Notes under the pieces: generated by a model
What the model was told of the DNA's origin: nothing
The model's input: the letters and a program-made list of their open reading frames with translations, nothing else
The model's database searches: none
NCBI GenBank assembly: GCA_902801295.1
Contig: CADCHN010000001.1
Span: 124,001 to 188,000 of the forward strand
Direction: 5' to 3'
Length of the DNA stretch: 64,000 nt
Source: Oscillospiraceae bacterium
Lineage (GTDB): Bacteria > Bacillota > Clostridia > Oscillospirales > Oscillospiraceae
Part shown: in pieces, positions 51,850 through 61,394 of the stretch
Layout of the letters: the number at the start of each line of letters is the position of its first letter
How positions within the stretch are numbered: position 1 is the stretch's first letter
Translations under genes and position numbers: made by a program

Positions 51850-52413
51850 ATGAACGTTTACGACTTTGATCAAACCATTTATTATCCGGACAGCTCCTAT
51901 CACTTTTTTCTGTATTGCCTGAAGAAAAAACCGGCAGCCGTACTCCCGGTTATTCCCAAAAGCCTTCTTTTTGCGATGCGTTATCGCCGCGGTAAGATCG
52001 GCGCCAAACCGCTGAAAGAACAGTTGTTTTCCTTTTTGACCCGGTTTGATAACGTGGATCGGACGGTGACGGAATTCTGGAAGCTGCACCGCGATAATCT
52101 GCAGGACTGGTATTTAAAGCAGAAGCGGGATGACGACCTGATTATCTCGGCCTCGCCGGAGTTTTTGCTGGAGCCGATTGCACGGGAGCTTGGCGTCTCC
52201 CTGATTGCCACGCGCATGGATCCGCGCAGCGGCAAAATCAGCGGAGAAAACTGTCACGACGCGGCAAAGGTGCATCGTTTTTTTGAGCGATTTCCCAACG
52301 GGATAATTGACGCCTTTTATTCCGACTCGCTGTCTGACGCACCGCTGGCCGAGCTGGCCGGACAAGCCTATTTTGTAAATAAGAACCAACGGAATCCTTG
52401 GCCAAAAAAATAA
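51850..52413 (+). CDS. HAD-IB family phosphatase
   Basis: A 187-residue SerB-like HAD phosphatase with an intact catalytic set: DFDQT with Asp5 and Asp7, motif II SASPEFLL, a lysine in AAKVHRF and motif IV SDSLSDAPL. A helical cap lies between motifs I and II. Substrate unknown. The ATG directly follows the stop of the pseudo-ATPase gene with no gap, and its ribosome-binding site would have to lie in that gene's last codons, so it is probably translated by coupling. Confidence 0.85.
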   Translation: MNVYDFDQTIYYPDSSYHFFLYCLKKKPAAVLPVIPKSLLFAMRYRRGKIGAKPLKEQLFSFLTRFDNVDRTVTEFWKLHRDNLQDWYLKQKRDDDLIISASPEFLLEPIARELGVSLIATRMDPRSGKISGENCHDAAKVHRFFERFPNGIIDAFYSDSLSDAPLAELAGQAYFVNKNQRNPWPKK

Positions 52414-52417
52414 TCAT

Positions 52418-52449
52418 AACAGCCGCTGCCATCGGGCAGCGGCTGTTTT
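52418..52449 (+). terminator. Terminator after the HAD-IB gene
   Basis: AACAGCCGCTGCC (52418-52430), ATCG, GGCAGCGGCTGTT (52435-52447), TTA. Confidence 0.85.
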
Positions 52450-52472
52450 ACTGAAAATTAAGTAAACTTCTA

Positions 52473-52501
52473 TTGAAAGAACGGAAAAGATAGGGTAAAA
52501 T
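52473..52501 (+). promoter_or_regulatory. ybaK promoter
   Basis: TTGAAA (52473-52478), 17 bases, TAAAAT (52496-52501). Confidence 0.78.
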
Positions 52502-52530
52502 AAATTGTTAACACTCAACGGGAGATTGGT

Positions 52531-53007
52531 ATGCAGAAAACAAATGTGATGCGAATCCTGGAACAAAAGCATATCGCCTATGAGGCGCATTCTTATCCGC
52601 ATGGGGACGGACCCGTGGATGGCAATACGGTTGCCGAATTGATCGGCCGTGATCCCGCCCGGGTGTTCAAAACGCTGGTTGCCCGCAGCGCGAGCCGAAG
52701 CTGCTGTGTGTTTGTCATCCCGGTCGGGAAGGAACTCGATCTGAAAAAGGCGGCTTGTGCCGCGGGGGAGAAATCCGTGGCGATGCTTCACCTCAGCGAA
52801 CTCACGCCGACCACCGGCTATGTGCGCGGCGGCTGTTCTCCCGTCGGTATGAAAAAGCAGTTTCCGACCTATATTGACCGCAGCGCGTATACGCTCGAGA
52901 GCGTCATTGTCAGCGCCGGAAAGATCGGCTTTCAGGTCGAGCTTGCTCCGTCCGATCTGGCGGCGCTTGTTCAAGCACAGTTTCATGATTTAACAGTTGA
53001 GGGATAA
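52531..53007 (+). CDS. ybaK: Cys-tRNA(Pro)/Cys-tRNA(Cys) deacylase YbaK
   Basis: Trans-editing hydrolase that clears Cys mischarged on tRNA-Pro, 158 residues. The fold marks are VFKTLVA with the essential lysine region, [16 protein letters not shown] and the [17 protein letters not shown] segment. It has its own promoter and GGGAG-type ribosome-binding site and lies just before uvrA, which may be co-transcribed. Confidence 0.93.
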   Translation: MQKTNVMRILEQKHIAYEAHSYPHGDGPVDGNTVAELIGRDPARVFKTLVARSASRSCCVFVIPVGKELDLKKAACAAGEKSVAMLHLSELTPTTGYVRGGCSPVGMKKQFPTYIDRSAYTLESVIVSAGKIGFQVELAPSDLAALVQAQFHDLTVEG

Positions 53008-53010
53008 TCG

Positions 53011-55836
53011 ATGCAGGAAAGCATTTTTGTCAAAGGTGCCAGAGAAAATAATCTGAAAAACATCGACGTCGAGATACCGCGCGATAAGCTGGTCGTCGTC
53101 ACCGGCCTATCCGGCAGCGGCAAGTCCAGCCTGGCCTTCGATACGATCTATGCCGAAGGACAGCGCCGCTATGTGGAGAGCCTGAGCTCCTATGCCCGCA
53201 TGTTTCTCGGTCAGATGGACAAGCCGGACGTGGACTATATCGACGGATTGTCGCCGGCTATCTCCATCGATCAGAAGACGACCTCCCGCAATCCGCGTTC
53301 CACGGTGGGCACGGTAACGGAGATCTACGACTACATGCGTCTGCTCTGGGCCAGAATCGGCATCCCACACTGCCCGAAATGCGGAAAAGAGATTCGCCAG
53401 CAGAGCATCGACCAGATCGTCGACCAAATCATGAGCCTCCCGCAGGGAACCAGAATCCAGCTGCTGGCCCCCGTCGTGCGCGGCAGGAAGGGTGAGCACG
53501 TCAAGGTTTTCGAGGACGCCAAGAAGTCGGGCTACGTCCGTGCGCGCGTCGATGGGATTATTTACGATCTGTCGGAGGAAATCAAGCTCGAAAAGAACAA
53601 GAAGCACACGGTGGAGATCGTCGTCGACCGTCTGGTCATTAAGCCGGAGATCACGCGTCGCCTGACTGACTCGGCGGAGACGGCCCTTGCACTGGCGGAC
53701 GGCATCCTGACCGTTGACCTGCCGGCGGAAGAGCGTACGCTCAGCTTCTCGCAGAACTATGCATGCGAGGACTGCGGTATTTCCATCGAAGAGCTGACGC
53801 CGCGGCTGTTTTCTTTCAATAACCCCTACGGCGCATGCCCTACCTGCACCGGTCTCGGCACACAGATGCTGGTGGATCCGGCGCTGATTATGCCCAATCA
53901 TAACCTCAGCATTATGGACGGCGGCATTGCCGCTTCCGGCTGGGGTAACATCAAGGGTGACTCCATCTCTCGCATGTATTTTGACGCGCTGGCCAAGCGC
54001 TATCATTTCAAACTCACCGAGCCGATCAAGAATCTCTCGGAGGAAGCGCTTTCCGCAATTCTTTATGGCACCAAGGGTGAACAGCTGCAGCTGCGCTATG
54101 AAAAAAACGAAGGCTACGGCGTCATTCGGCGCGAATTTGAGGGCATTGTTCCCAACCTCGAGCGCCGTTATCGTGAAACCCAGAGCCCCGGCATGCGCGC
54201 CGATATCGAGGACTGCATGTCCGAAACGCCCTGCCCGGATTGTCACGGAAGGCGGCTGAAAAAGTCTGCGCTGGCCGTCACGGTCGGCGGACTGAGCATT
54301 GCGGACTTTGCCGATTTGCCCGTCAACCAGGCGCTCACATTCCTGGACGGCCTTGTTCTGACCGAGAAAGAAATGATGATCGCCGAGCGCATTTTGAAAG
54401 AAATCAAGGCGCGTCTCGGCTTTTTGACCAGCGTCGGCCTTGGTTACCTGACGCTCTCTCGCGCGGCGGCCACGCTTTCCGGCGGTGAAAGCCAGCGCAT
54501 CCGTCTGGCCACGCAGATCGGTTCCAGCCTGATGGGCGTGCTGTATATTCTCGATGAGCCGAGCATCGGCTTGCACCAGCGGGATAACGGCAGGCTACTG
54601 GATACGCTGAAAAGCCTGCGCGACCTGGGCAATACGCTGATCGTCGTCGAGCATGACGAGGAGACGATGCGCGAGGCCGACCATGTGATCGACATCGGTC
54701 CCGGAGCCGGCATCAACGGCGGCCGCGTCGTCTGCGCCGGCAGCATTGAAGATATCTGCGCCTGCGAGGAATCCGTGACCGGCCAGTATCTCAGCGGGAA
54801 AAAGTTTATTCCTGTACCAGCCAAGCGCCGGAAAGGCAGCGGCAGACAGCTCGTGATCCGCGGCGCAGCGGAAAATAACCTTAAGAATATCGACGTCTGC
54901 TTCCCGATGGGCACGCTGATTTGCGTGACTGGCGTGTCCGGAAGCGGCAAATCGTCGCTGATTAATGAAATCCTCTATAAGACGCTTGCCGCGGAGAAGA
55001 ACCGTGCCAAGGTCAGACCGGGCAAATGCGCCGGCATCGAGGGGCTTGAGTACGTTGACAAGGTCATCGCGCTCGATCAGAGTCCCATCGGCCGTACGCC
55101 GCGCTCGAACCCGGCCACTTATACCGGCGTATTCAACGATATCCGCGATCTTTTCGCTACCACGCAGGACGCAAAGCTCCGCGGCTACGGACAGGGACGC
55201 TTTTCCTTCAACATCAAGGGCGGCCGCTGTGAAGCCTGCTCCGGCGACGGCCTTGTGAAGATCGAGATGCATTTTCTGCCTGACGTCTATGTGCCCTGCG
55301 ACGTCTGCAAGGGCAAGCGCTATAACCGCGAGACACTGGAGGTCAAATATAAAGGGAAGAACATTGCGGATGTGCTGGATATGACCATTGACGAGGCTTG
55401 CGTCTTCTTTGAAAACCAGCCGAAGATCCGGCACAAGATCGAAACGCTTGCCGACGTCGGCCTCGGCTATGTCAAGCTCGGCCAGTCAAGCACGACCCTC
55501 TCCGGGGGTGAGGCGCAGCGCGTCAAGCTCGCAACCGAGCTCTCCCGACGCAGTACCGGCGGCACCGTCTATGTCCTGGACGAGCCCACAACCGGCCTGC
55601 ACGTGGCGGACGTCCACAAGCTCATCAACATTCTCGACCGTCTGGTAAACGAGGGGAATACCGTTATCGTCATCGAGCACAATCTGGATGTCATCAAGGT
55701 CGCTGATTATATGATCGACCTTGGTCCGGAGGGCGGCGATCAGGGCGGCGAACTGATTTTTGCCGGTACGCCCGAAGACTGCGCCCACTGCGAACGCAGC
55801 TACACCGGTCAGTATCTCAAAAAACTATTGGAATAA
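53011..55836 (+). CDS. uvrA: Excinuclease ABC subunit A
   Basis: DNA damage-recognition ATPase of nucleotide excision repair, 941 residues. Two ABC modules are seen: Walker [10 protein letters not shown] near residue 31 and GVSGSGKSS near 640, with signatures [12 protein letters not shown] and [12 protein letters not shown]. Zinc-binding cysteine sets occur as CEDC...CPTC and CEAC...CDVCKGKR. The start is three bases after the ybaK stop with GAGGG upstream. uvrB is not in the window. Confidence 0.97.
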   Translation: MQESIFVKGARENNLKNIDVEIPRDKLVVVTGLSGSGKSSLAFDTIYAEGQRRYVESLSSYARMFLGQMDKPDVDYIDGLSPAISIDQKTTSRNPRSTVGTVTEIYDYMRLLWARIGIPHCPKCGKEIRQQSIDQIVDQIMSLPQGTRIQLLAPVVRGRKGEHVKVFEDAKKSGYVRARVDGIIYDLSEEIKLEKNKKHTVEIVVDRLVIKPEITRRLTDSAETALALADGILTVDLPAEERTLSFSQNYACEDCGISIEELTPRLFSFNNPYGACPTCTGLGTQMLVDPALIMPNHNLSIMDGGIAASGWGNIKGDSISRMYFDALAKRYHFKLTEPIKNLSEEALSAILYGTKGEQLQLRYEKNEGYGVIRREFEGIVPNLERRYRETQSPGMRADIEDCMSETPCPDCHGRRLKKSALAVTVGGLSIADFADLPVNQALTFLDGLVLTEKEMMIAERILKEIKARLGFLTSVGLGYLTLSRAAATLSGGESQRIRLATQIGSSLMGVLYILDEPSIGLHQRDNGRLLDTLKSLRDLGNTLIVVEHDEETMREADHVIDIGPGAGINGGRVVCAGSIEDICACEESVTGQYLSGKKFIPVPAKRRKGSGRQLVIRGAAENNLKNIDVCFPMGTLICVTGVSGSGKSSLINEILYKTLAAEKNRAKVRPGKCAGIEGLEYVDKVIALDQSPIGRTPRSNPATYTGVFNDIRDLFATTQDAKLRGYGQGRFSFNIKGGRCEACSGDGLVKIEMHFLPDVYVPCDVCKGKRYNRETLEVKYKGKNIADVLDMTIDEACVFFENQPKIRHKIETLADVGLGYVKLGQSSTTLSGGEAQRVKLATELSRRSTGGTVYVLDEPTTGLHVADVHKLINILDRLVNEGNTVIVIEHNLDVIKVADYMIDLGPEGGDQGGELIFAGTPEDCAHCERSYTGQYLKKLLE

Positions 55837-55848
55837 CAGGAGCGCCGC

Positions 55849-58074
55849 ATGGATCAAAACGAGGAGCTGCTCGAATTGTCGGGCACCGTCAGCTCGGTTA
55901 TCTATAAAAATGAAGAAAACGGCTATACGGTCCTGCGTCTGACGGACGGCAGTGGGGAAGTGGTGACGGTTGTCGGCTGCTTTCCATACGCTTCCGTCGG
56001 AGAGTCCATGATAATCAGCGGCCAGTGGACGACGCACAACGTGCACGGCAGACAGTTCAAGTCGGAGTTTGCGCAGCGCCTGCTGCCCAATACGGAGCAG
56101 GATATCTACTCCTATCTCGCCGGAGGCACCATCAAGGGGATCGGTCCGGCGATGGCGTCTCTGATTGTCAATGAATTCGGAGAAAAGGCCCTGGAAATTA
56201 TAGAGAACGAGCCGGAAAAGCTGACACGGATCCGGGGCATCAGCCAGAGCCGCGCCAAGCAGATTTCCCGCGACTTTCGCCGCCAGGCCGGAATGCGCCG
56301 CCTGATGGAATTTGTCTGCTCCTTCGGGCTGCGCCCGATCCTCGCCATGCGTGTTTACCGCTATTATGGAGATAAGGGCTTGGATCTGCTGCGGGACAAC
56401 CCCTACCTGCTTGCCAGCGAACATATCGGCGGCACCTTTGCCGAGGCAGATATCATGGCGCAGGAGATCGGCGTGGACGCCTACAGCCCCAAGCGCGTTT
56501 GCGCGGCGGTGCTTTTTGAACTGGCGCACAACGCGGGCAACGGCCATTGCTTTATTCCCCGGGAAAAGCTCGCCGCCATCACGGCGCAGCTGATCGGGGT
56601 CGAGCCCGAGAACGCGGACGAGTGCATCGGCAGCCTTGCGGAAAGCGGTCAGCTGATCTGCGAGGACATAGCCGGCTGCCACGCCTGTTATCTGCCCGCA
56701 CTTTACGAGGCCGAGTCCGGCGCCGCGGAGCATCTGGCGGCAATGGCTCGCCGCGAGTTTCCCGACCGGATGAACATTTCTGCGCTGATCGAATCTCTGG
56801 AAGGGCAGCTGCAGATTCAATACGCCCCTCTGCAGCGACAGATCCTGGAACTGGCGCTGCGGCATCAGCTCGTCGTATTGACCGGCGGCCCGGGCACGGG
56901 AAAAACGACCTCGGTGCGCGCGATTCTGGCGATGTTTGACCGCCTCGGCATGAAGACGCTGCTCACAGCGCCGACCGGACGCGCCGCCAAGCGCATGACC
57001 GAACTGACCGGGCGCGAGGCAACGACGGTGCACCGTCTGCTGGAGGCCAAGTTTGCCGATGATGACGAGACGGTCGTCTTTTCCAAAAACGCCGAGGAGC
57101 GCCTCGACTGCGACGCTGTGATCCTGGACGAAAGCAGCATGATGGACATTTTGCTGATGAACGCTCTGCTGGAGGCGCTGCCGCCCGATGCGCGGCTGGT
57201 GATGGTCGGCGACGCGGATCAGCTTCCCTCTGTCGGCCCCGGAAACGTTTTTTCCGCGATTATCCGCAGCCAGGTTGTGCCTCTTGTCCGTCTGACGGAG
57301 ATTTTTCGCCAGAAGGAGAATAGCCGCATCATCCGAAACGCTCACATGATCAATCGCGGCGAACACCCGAACCTCTCCGAGAACGCAGGTGACTTTTTCC
57401 GCCTCAAGCGCATGCAGGCCGGCAGCAGTGTGGATACCATTACAGAGCTGATTTCCGTCCGCCTGCCGGAGAAAATGCACATTCCGCCCGATGAGATCCA
57501 GGTGCTTTCGCCGACGAGAAAAGGAGAGCTTGGAACAGCCAATCTCAACCGCCGTCTGCAGGAGGTTCTGAACCCGCACGACGGGAAAAAACGGGAAAAA
57601 GCCTTCGGTGACCTTGTTTTCCGAGAGAACGACCGCGTGATGCAGATCAAAAACAACTATGATATCCTTTGGCAGAGCACCGACCATAAAGTGTCCGGAA
57701 CCGGCATTTTCAATGGTGACATCGGCAGAATCACCCAAATCGACCAGGATGTCGAACAGCTGACGGTGAACTTTGATGGACGCATCGCGACTTACGGATT
57801 TGACTCTTTGCTGGAATTGGAACACGCCTGGGCCATGACCGTCCACAAGTCCCAGGGCAGCGAATATCGGGCGGTGATTCTCGCTCTCTCGGCCGGGTCA
57901 CAGATGCTGCTGACGAGAGATGTGCTGTATACGGCCGTAACACGTGCCCGCGAATTGCTGATCCTCGTTGGCGACGACCAGACCGCGTATCAGATGATCG
58001 ACAATTTCCGGCAGACCAAGCGTTATTCGGCGCTTCGCGTTCGCCTGCGCAAGCTGAGCGGAGTGGTAGGATGA
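55849..58074 (+). CDS. recD2: RecD2-type ATP-dependent DNA helicase
   Basis: SF1B 5'-3' helicase not associated with RecBC, 741 residues. The N-terminal region has helix-hairpin-helix-like segments (GIGPAMASLIVNEFG, RIRGISQSRAKQI). Walker A is GGPGTGKTTS, motif II ILDESSMMD, and motif VI lies near AWAMTVHKSQGSE. Roles in replication-linked repair are known for Firmicutes and Deinococcus homologues. GGAG precedes the ATG. Its stop overlaps comF as ATGA. Confidence 0.95.
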   Translation: MDQNEELLELSGTVSSVIYKNEENGYTVLRLTDGSGEVVTVVGCFPYASVGESMIISGQWTTHNVHGRQFKSEFAQRLLPNTEQDIYSYLAGGTIKGIGPAMASLIVNEFGEKALEIIENEPEKLTRIRGISQSRAKQISRDFRRQAGMRRLMEFVCSFGLRPILAMRVYRYYGDKGLDLLRDNPYLLASEHIGGTFAEADIMAQEIGVDAYSPKRVCAAVLFELAHNAGNGHCFIPREKLAAITAQLIGVEPENADECIGSLAESGQLICEDIAGCHACYLPALYEAESGAAEHLAAMARREFPDRMNISALIESLEGQLQIQYAPLQRQILELALRHQLVVLTGGPGTGKTTSVRAILAMFDRLGMKTLLTAPTGRAAKRMTELTGREATTVHRLLEAKFADDDETVVFSKNAEERLDCDAVILDESSMMDILLMNALLEALPPDARLVMVGDADQLPSVGPGNVFSAIIRSQVVPLVRLTEIFRQKENSRIIRNAHMINRGEHPNLSENAGDFFRLKRMQAGSSVDTITELISVRLPEKMHIPPDEIQVLSPTRKGELGTANLNRRLQEVLNPHDGKKREKAFGDLVFRENDRVMQIKNNYDILWQSTDHKVSGTGIFNGDIGRITQIDQDVEQLTVNFDGRIATYGFDSLLELEHAWAMTVHKSQGSEYRAVILALSAGSQMLLTRDVLYTAVTRARELLILVGDDQTAYQMIDNFRQTKRYSALRVRLRKLSGVVG

Positions 58075-58730
58075 AGCTTCTGAACACCTTGCTGGATCTG
58101 CTCTATCCGCCTCGCTGTGCCTTTTGTCACCGTCTGCTGCGGCACAGCGGAGATCGCGTCTGCGCAGACTGCCTGAGCCATCTGCCCTATACCGGCGATC
58201 TGGCGGAGCATCCGAAAATCAGCTACATTGAGAAATGTGTTTCGCCTTTGTTTTATGAAAAGTCGGTTCGCGACTCCCTGCATCGCTTTAAATTTGAGCA
58301 GCGAACCGGTTACGCTGGTATTTATGCGGGATTTATGGTAAAATGTATTGACGAAAATCAAATTTCCTGCGATATTATAAGTTGGACTCCGGTGAGCATG
58401 AAACGTCTGCACGCTCGCGGCTACGATCAGTCCGAGCTGCTGGCCCGGGAGGTTTCCGCCCGCACAGGCATTCCCTGTGTCCGATTGCTGGAAAAGATCA
58501 AGGACACACCGCCGCAGTCCCGGACAAAAAATGCCAGACAGCGTCAGGAGAACGTCAAGGGCGCCTACCGCTGCTGTAACCTCACGGCTGCCAAAGGCCG
58601 CCGTGTGCTTTTGGTTGACGATATTGTCACCTCCGGCGCGACGCTGCGTGAATGCGCACGCATGCTGAATGACGCAGGAGCCGCTGAAATCCAGGCACTT
58701 ACCGTCGCGCGAGTTCGCGATATCATATAG
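58071..58730 (+). CDS. comF: ComF family phosphoribosyltransferase-like protein
   Basis: A 219-residue ComF protein. An N-terminal zinc-ribbon pair (CAFC, CADC) is followed by a phosphoribosyltransferase fold with the PRPP-type motif VLLVDDIVTSGAT. In competent Firmicutes ComF helps DNA uptake; in others the role is unclear. No other competence gene is in the window. Translationally coupled to recD2. Confidence 0.92.
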   Translation: MKLLNTLLDLLYPPRCAFCHRLLRHSGDRVCADCLSHLPYTGDLAEHPKISYIEKCVSPLFYEKSVRDSLHRFKFEQRTGYAGIYAGFMVKCIDENQISCDIISWTPVSMKRLHARGYDQSELLAREVSARTGIPCVRLLEKIKDTPPQSRTKNARQRQENVKGAYRCCNLTAAKGRRVLLVDDIVTSGATLRECARMLNDAGAAEIQALTVARVRDII

Positions 58731-58756
58731 AAAAAAACAATATAGAGGTGCTCGCC

Positions 58757-59785
58757 ATGAATTTGTTTGAAAAAGATATAGCCATTGATATGGGTACAAC
58801 ATCCACCCTGGTTTTCGAGCAGGGTAAGGGTGTTGTGATGCGTGAGCCGACGGTCGTTGCGATTGATAAATACAATGGCAAGATTCTGAAGGTCGGCCAG
58901 GAGGCGCAGAAGGTCATCGGCCGTACCCCGGCGGATATCGTGGCAATCCACCCTGTCGAAGCGGGCGTCATCTCCGACTACGACATGACGGCGCAGATGC
59001 TCCGCGAGCTGATCGGCCGCATTACATCCTTCAGCTTCTTCAAGCCCTGTGTGCTGGCCTGCGTTCCGAGCAGCATCTCAGGTGTTGAAGAGCGTGCGAT
59101 GATCGACGCCGCCATCGAAGCGGGCGCGAGAAAGGTCTACCTGCTGGAAACCGCCGTGGCGACCGCCATGGGCGCCGGCATTGACATCTCCAAGGCCGAC
59201 GGCCATATGATTATCGACATCGGCGGCGGCACCACCGAGGCTGCAGTCGTTTCCGCCGGCGGCGTTGTCGAGTGCGAATCCATCAAGGTGGCCGGCACCA
59301 GCTTTGACGAGGCCATCGTCCGTTATGTGCGCCGTAAGCATAATCTGCTGATCGGTCTCGGCGCTGCCGAAGAAGTCAAGCGCAGCATCGGCTGCGTGAT
59401 CCAGCGCCCGGACGTCGGCGTGGAGGAGATCAAAGGCCGCAGTCTGACAAACGGTCTGCCCAAGACCGTGACCATCACCTCCAACGAGCTGATCGAAGCC
59501 TTTGTCGAGCCGATGAATCAGATCCTCGACGCGATTCACTCCGTGCTGGAGCGCACGCTCCCGCAGCTGGTCGGCGATTTGGACACCAACGGCATCGTGA
59601 TGTCCGGCGGCGGCAGCCTGATCTACGGCATGGATCGCCTTATCGAGCGCAGCACCGGTATCCGCACGATCGTCGTGGATGATCCCGTCTCCTGCGCTGC
59701 CTACGGCGCCGGCAAGATGCTCAAGCGCCTGGAGTTGATGCAGGACGGCATGATGAACTTCGCTCGCAAGAGACAGCTCAAATAA
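58757..59785 (+). CDS. mreB: Rod-shape-determining protein MreB/Mbl
   Basis: Actin-like filament protein that positions lateral-wall synthesis, 342 residues. Phosphate-1 motif AIDMGTTSTLVF, phosphate-2 IIDIGGGTTEAAVV and adenosine motif GIVMSGGGSLIYGMD are intact. ATG 58757 has GAGGTG upstream; a longer frame from 58748 crosses that site. mreC and mreD do not follow, so this may be the Mbl or MreBH paralogue. Confidence 0.94.
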   Translation: MNLFEKDIAIDMGTTSTLVFEQGKGVVMREPTVVAIDKYNGKILKVGQEAQKVIGRTPADIVAIHPVEAGVISDYDMTAQMLRELIGRITSFSFFKPCVLACVPSSISGVEERAMIDAAIEAGARKVYLLETAVATAMGAGIDISKADGHMIIDIGGGTTEAAVVSAGGVVECESIKVAGTSFDEAIVRYVRRKHNLLIGLGAAEEVKRSIGCVIQRPDVGVEEIKGRSLTNGLPKTVTITSNELIEAFVEPMNQILDAIHSVLERTLPQLVGDLDTNGIVMSGGGSLIYGMDRLIERSTGIRTIVVDDPVSCAAYGAGKMLKRLELMQDGMMNFARKRQLK

Positions 59786-59806
59786 TCAATTAGGAGCGTG
59801 GCGGTT

Positions 59807-60544
59807 TTGAATATCCTCCAATTGTTCAAGAAAAACGACCGGCAGCAAAAAGAGCCCCATTGCTCGGCGGTAATCGTCGCGGCCGGCTCCTCCCAGCGCA
59901 TGGGCAGCGACAAGCTGATGCTGAAGCTGGGGGAGATCCCCGTGCTTGCCAGAACGCTCAAGGCCTTTCAGGCATCTCCGCTTGTGGATGAGATCGTCGT
60001 TGTGACCAGAATGGAAAAACTCCAGGAGACGGCGGAGCTCTGCAAGGAATACGGCATTGACAAGGTCAGCCGTGTCATTGCCGGCGGCAAAACCAGGACG
60101 GAATCCGCGCTTGCCGGTGTATCCGAGGTGCAGCCTTCAGCCAAACTTATTGCGATCCACGACGGCGCCCGCCCGCTCGTCACTGAGGACCTTATCCTGC
60201 GCACCGTATATGCCGCGGCGGAGCATATGGCTGCCGCTCCGGCCGTCCACAGCGTCGATACCCTCAAGGCCGTCGATGAAAACGGGTGCATCATCGGTAC
60301 CGTTGACCGGGAAACCACACTTCGCATTCAGACCCCGCAGATTTTCCGTGCCGAAATTATCAAGGGTGCGCTGACCACGGCCGTGGAAAAGGGAATCACG
60401 CTGACCGATGACTGTGCGGCTGCGGAAATGATGGGCGTGCGCACCAAAACGGTTCTGGGCGACGAGGACAACATCAAAATCACGACGCCGCGGGATATGC
60501 TGTTTGCTGCAGAAATTCTGAAAGAGCGGGGCGAGTATCTGTGA
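59807..60544 (+). CDS. ispD: 2-C-methyl-D-erythritol 4-phosphate cytidylyltransferase
   Basis: Third MEP-pathway step: CTP plus MEP to [20 protein letters not shown] is the CTP-binding signature and IHDGARPLV the second conserved block. The TTG start at 59807 is chosen because AGGAG ends ten bases upstream; GTG 59798 sits only one base from it. Length is 245. The stop overlaps ispF as GTGA, so the two are made together. Confidence 0.95.
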   Translation: MNILQLFKKNDRQQKEPHCSAVIVAAGSSQRMGSDKLMLKLGEIPVLARTLKAFQASPLVDEIVVVTRMEKLQETAELCKEYGIDKVSRVIAGGKTRTESALAGVSEVQPSAKLIAIHDGARPLVTEDLILRTVYAAAEHMAAAPAVHSVDTLKAVDENGCIIGTVDRETTLRIQTPQIFRAEIIKGALTTAVEKGITLTDDCAAAEMMGVRTKTVLGDEDNIKITTPRDMLFAAEILKERGEYL

Positions 60545-61014
60545 GAATCGGACACGGTTATGACGTCCACCGCCTGGTGGAAGGCAGAAAACTGATCCTC
60601 GGCGGCGTAGAGATCCCCTATGAAATGGGGCTGCTGGGGCACTCGGACGCCGACGTTCTACTGCATGCGCTGATGGACGCAATGCTGGGCGCGGCGGCTC
60701 TCGGCGATATCGGACGGCATTTTCCGGACAACGATCCCGCCTATGCCGGCGCCGACAGTAAAATGCTGCTGGCCCGTGTGGCGGATATCCTGTCTCAAGA
60801 CCATTATTCTGTTATTAACCTTGACTGCACGATCCTGGCGCAGCGTCCGAAACTGATGCCCTATATTCCGCAAATGATTGAGAACATCGCTTCTGTCCTG
60901 TCAATTCCGGCTGACTGTGTCAGCGTTAAGGCAACCACGGAGGAAGGACTCGGCTTTACCGGGGAGGGCCTCGGCATCGCCGCACATGCAGTTGTCCTGT
61001 TGGAGAAAAACTGA
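60541..61014 (+). CDS. ispF: 2-C-methyl-D-erythritol 2,4-cyclodiphosphate synthase
   Basis: Fifth MEP step. GYDVHRL gives the zinc ligands Asp and His near residues 8-10, [16 protein letters not shown] the next set, and the C-terminal [17 protein letters not shown] is conserved. GTG start overlaps the ispD stop. Length is 157. With ispA, dxs and ispH this is the fifth isoprenoid gene in the window; dxr, ispE and ispG are elsewhere. Confidence 0.96.
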   Translation: MRIGHGYDVHRLVEGRKLILGGVEIPYEMGLLGHSDADVLLHALMDAMLGAAALGDIGRHFPDNDPAYAGADSKMLLARVADILSQDHYSVINLDCTILAQRPKLMPYIPQMIENIASVLSIPADCVSVKATTEEGLGFTGEGLGIAAHAVVLLEKN

Positions 61015-61074
61015 ATTGTACAAAACAGCGACTGAGCGCATACAATGGTGTGAGCTCAGCGATGAGTGAAGCGT

Positions 61075-61120
61075 AGCATCAGCCGCAGAGCAAGATTGGC
61101 TCTGCGGCTGATGCTTTTTT
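61075..61120 (+). terminator. Long terminator between ispF and the DUF3343 gene
   Basis: A 17-bp stem, AGCATCAGCCGCAGAGC (61075-61091) with GCTCTGCGGCTGATGCT (61099-61115), then TTTTT. Only 16 bases separate it from the next ATG, so that gene has no room for its own promoter. TTGTAC (61016-61021) and TACAAT (61041-61046), 19 bases apart, form a weak candidate promoter upstream of it. Confidence 0.88.
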
Positions 61121-61136
61121 AAAGGGGTTGTTCCGA

Positions 61137-61394
61137 ATGGAAAAAGTATTGATACTGTGTCGCTCCATGACCCATGCACAGCGCAGCCAGCGGCTGTTGG
61201 AAAGAAACGGGATCGTTAGCTCTCTGGTAAAAGCACCGGTCAATCTGACGCGCTCCGGCTGCGGCTACGCGCTGATTCTCCGTCGACACGGGGCGGAGGG
61301 AATTCGAATCCTGAAAGACGCGGATATGCTTTCCGGCAAAATTTATGAAAAAAACAATGACGATTGGAGGGAAGTCGCGAGTGATCTATCTTGA
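61137..61394 (+). CDS. DUF3343 domain protein (putative Se/S carrier)
   Basis: An 85-residue DUF3343 protein. Its conserved cysteine is in the RSGCGYAL segment. By gene-neighbourhood studies the family is linked to selD, yqeB and a cysteine-desulfurase-like protein, and is proposed to carry selenium or sulfur. ATG 61137 follows AAAGGGG. It overlaps the next gene, a desulfurase homologue, by 14 bases, which repeats that known pairing. Confidence 0.85.
   Translation: MEKVLILCRSMTHAQRSQRLLERNGIVSSLVKAPVNLTRSGCGYALILRRHGAEGIRILKDADMLSGKIYEKNNDDWREVASDLS

Noticed and set aside
55825-57846. A 673-codon minus-strand frame opposite recD2
   Set aside because: Antisense shadow with no start signal and no family features; recD2 on the plus strand has all helicase motifs.
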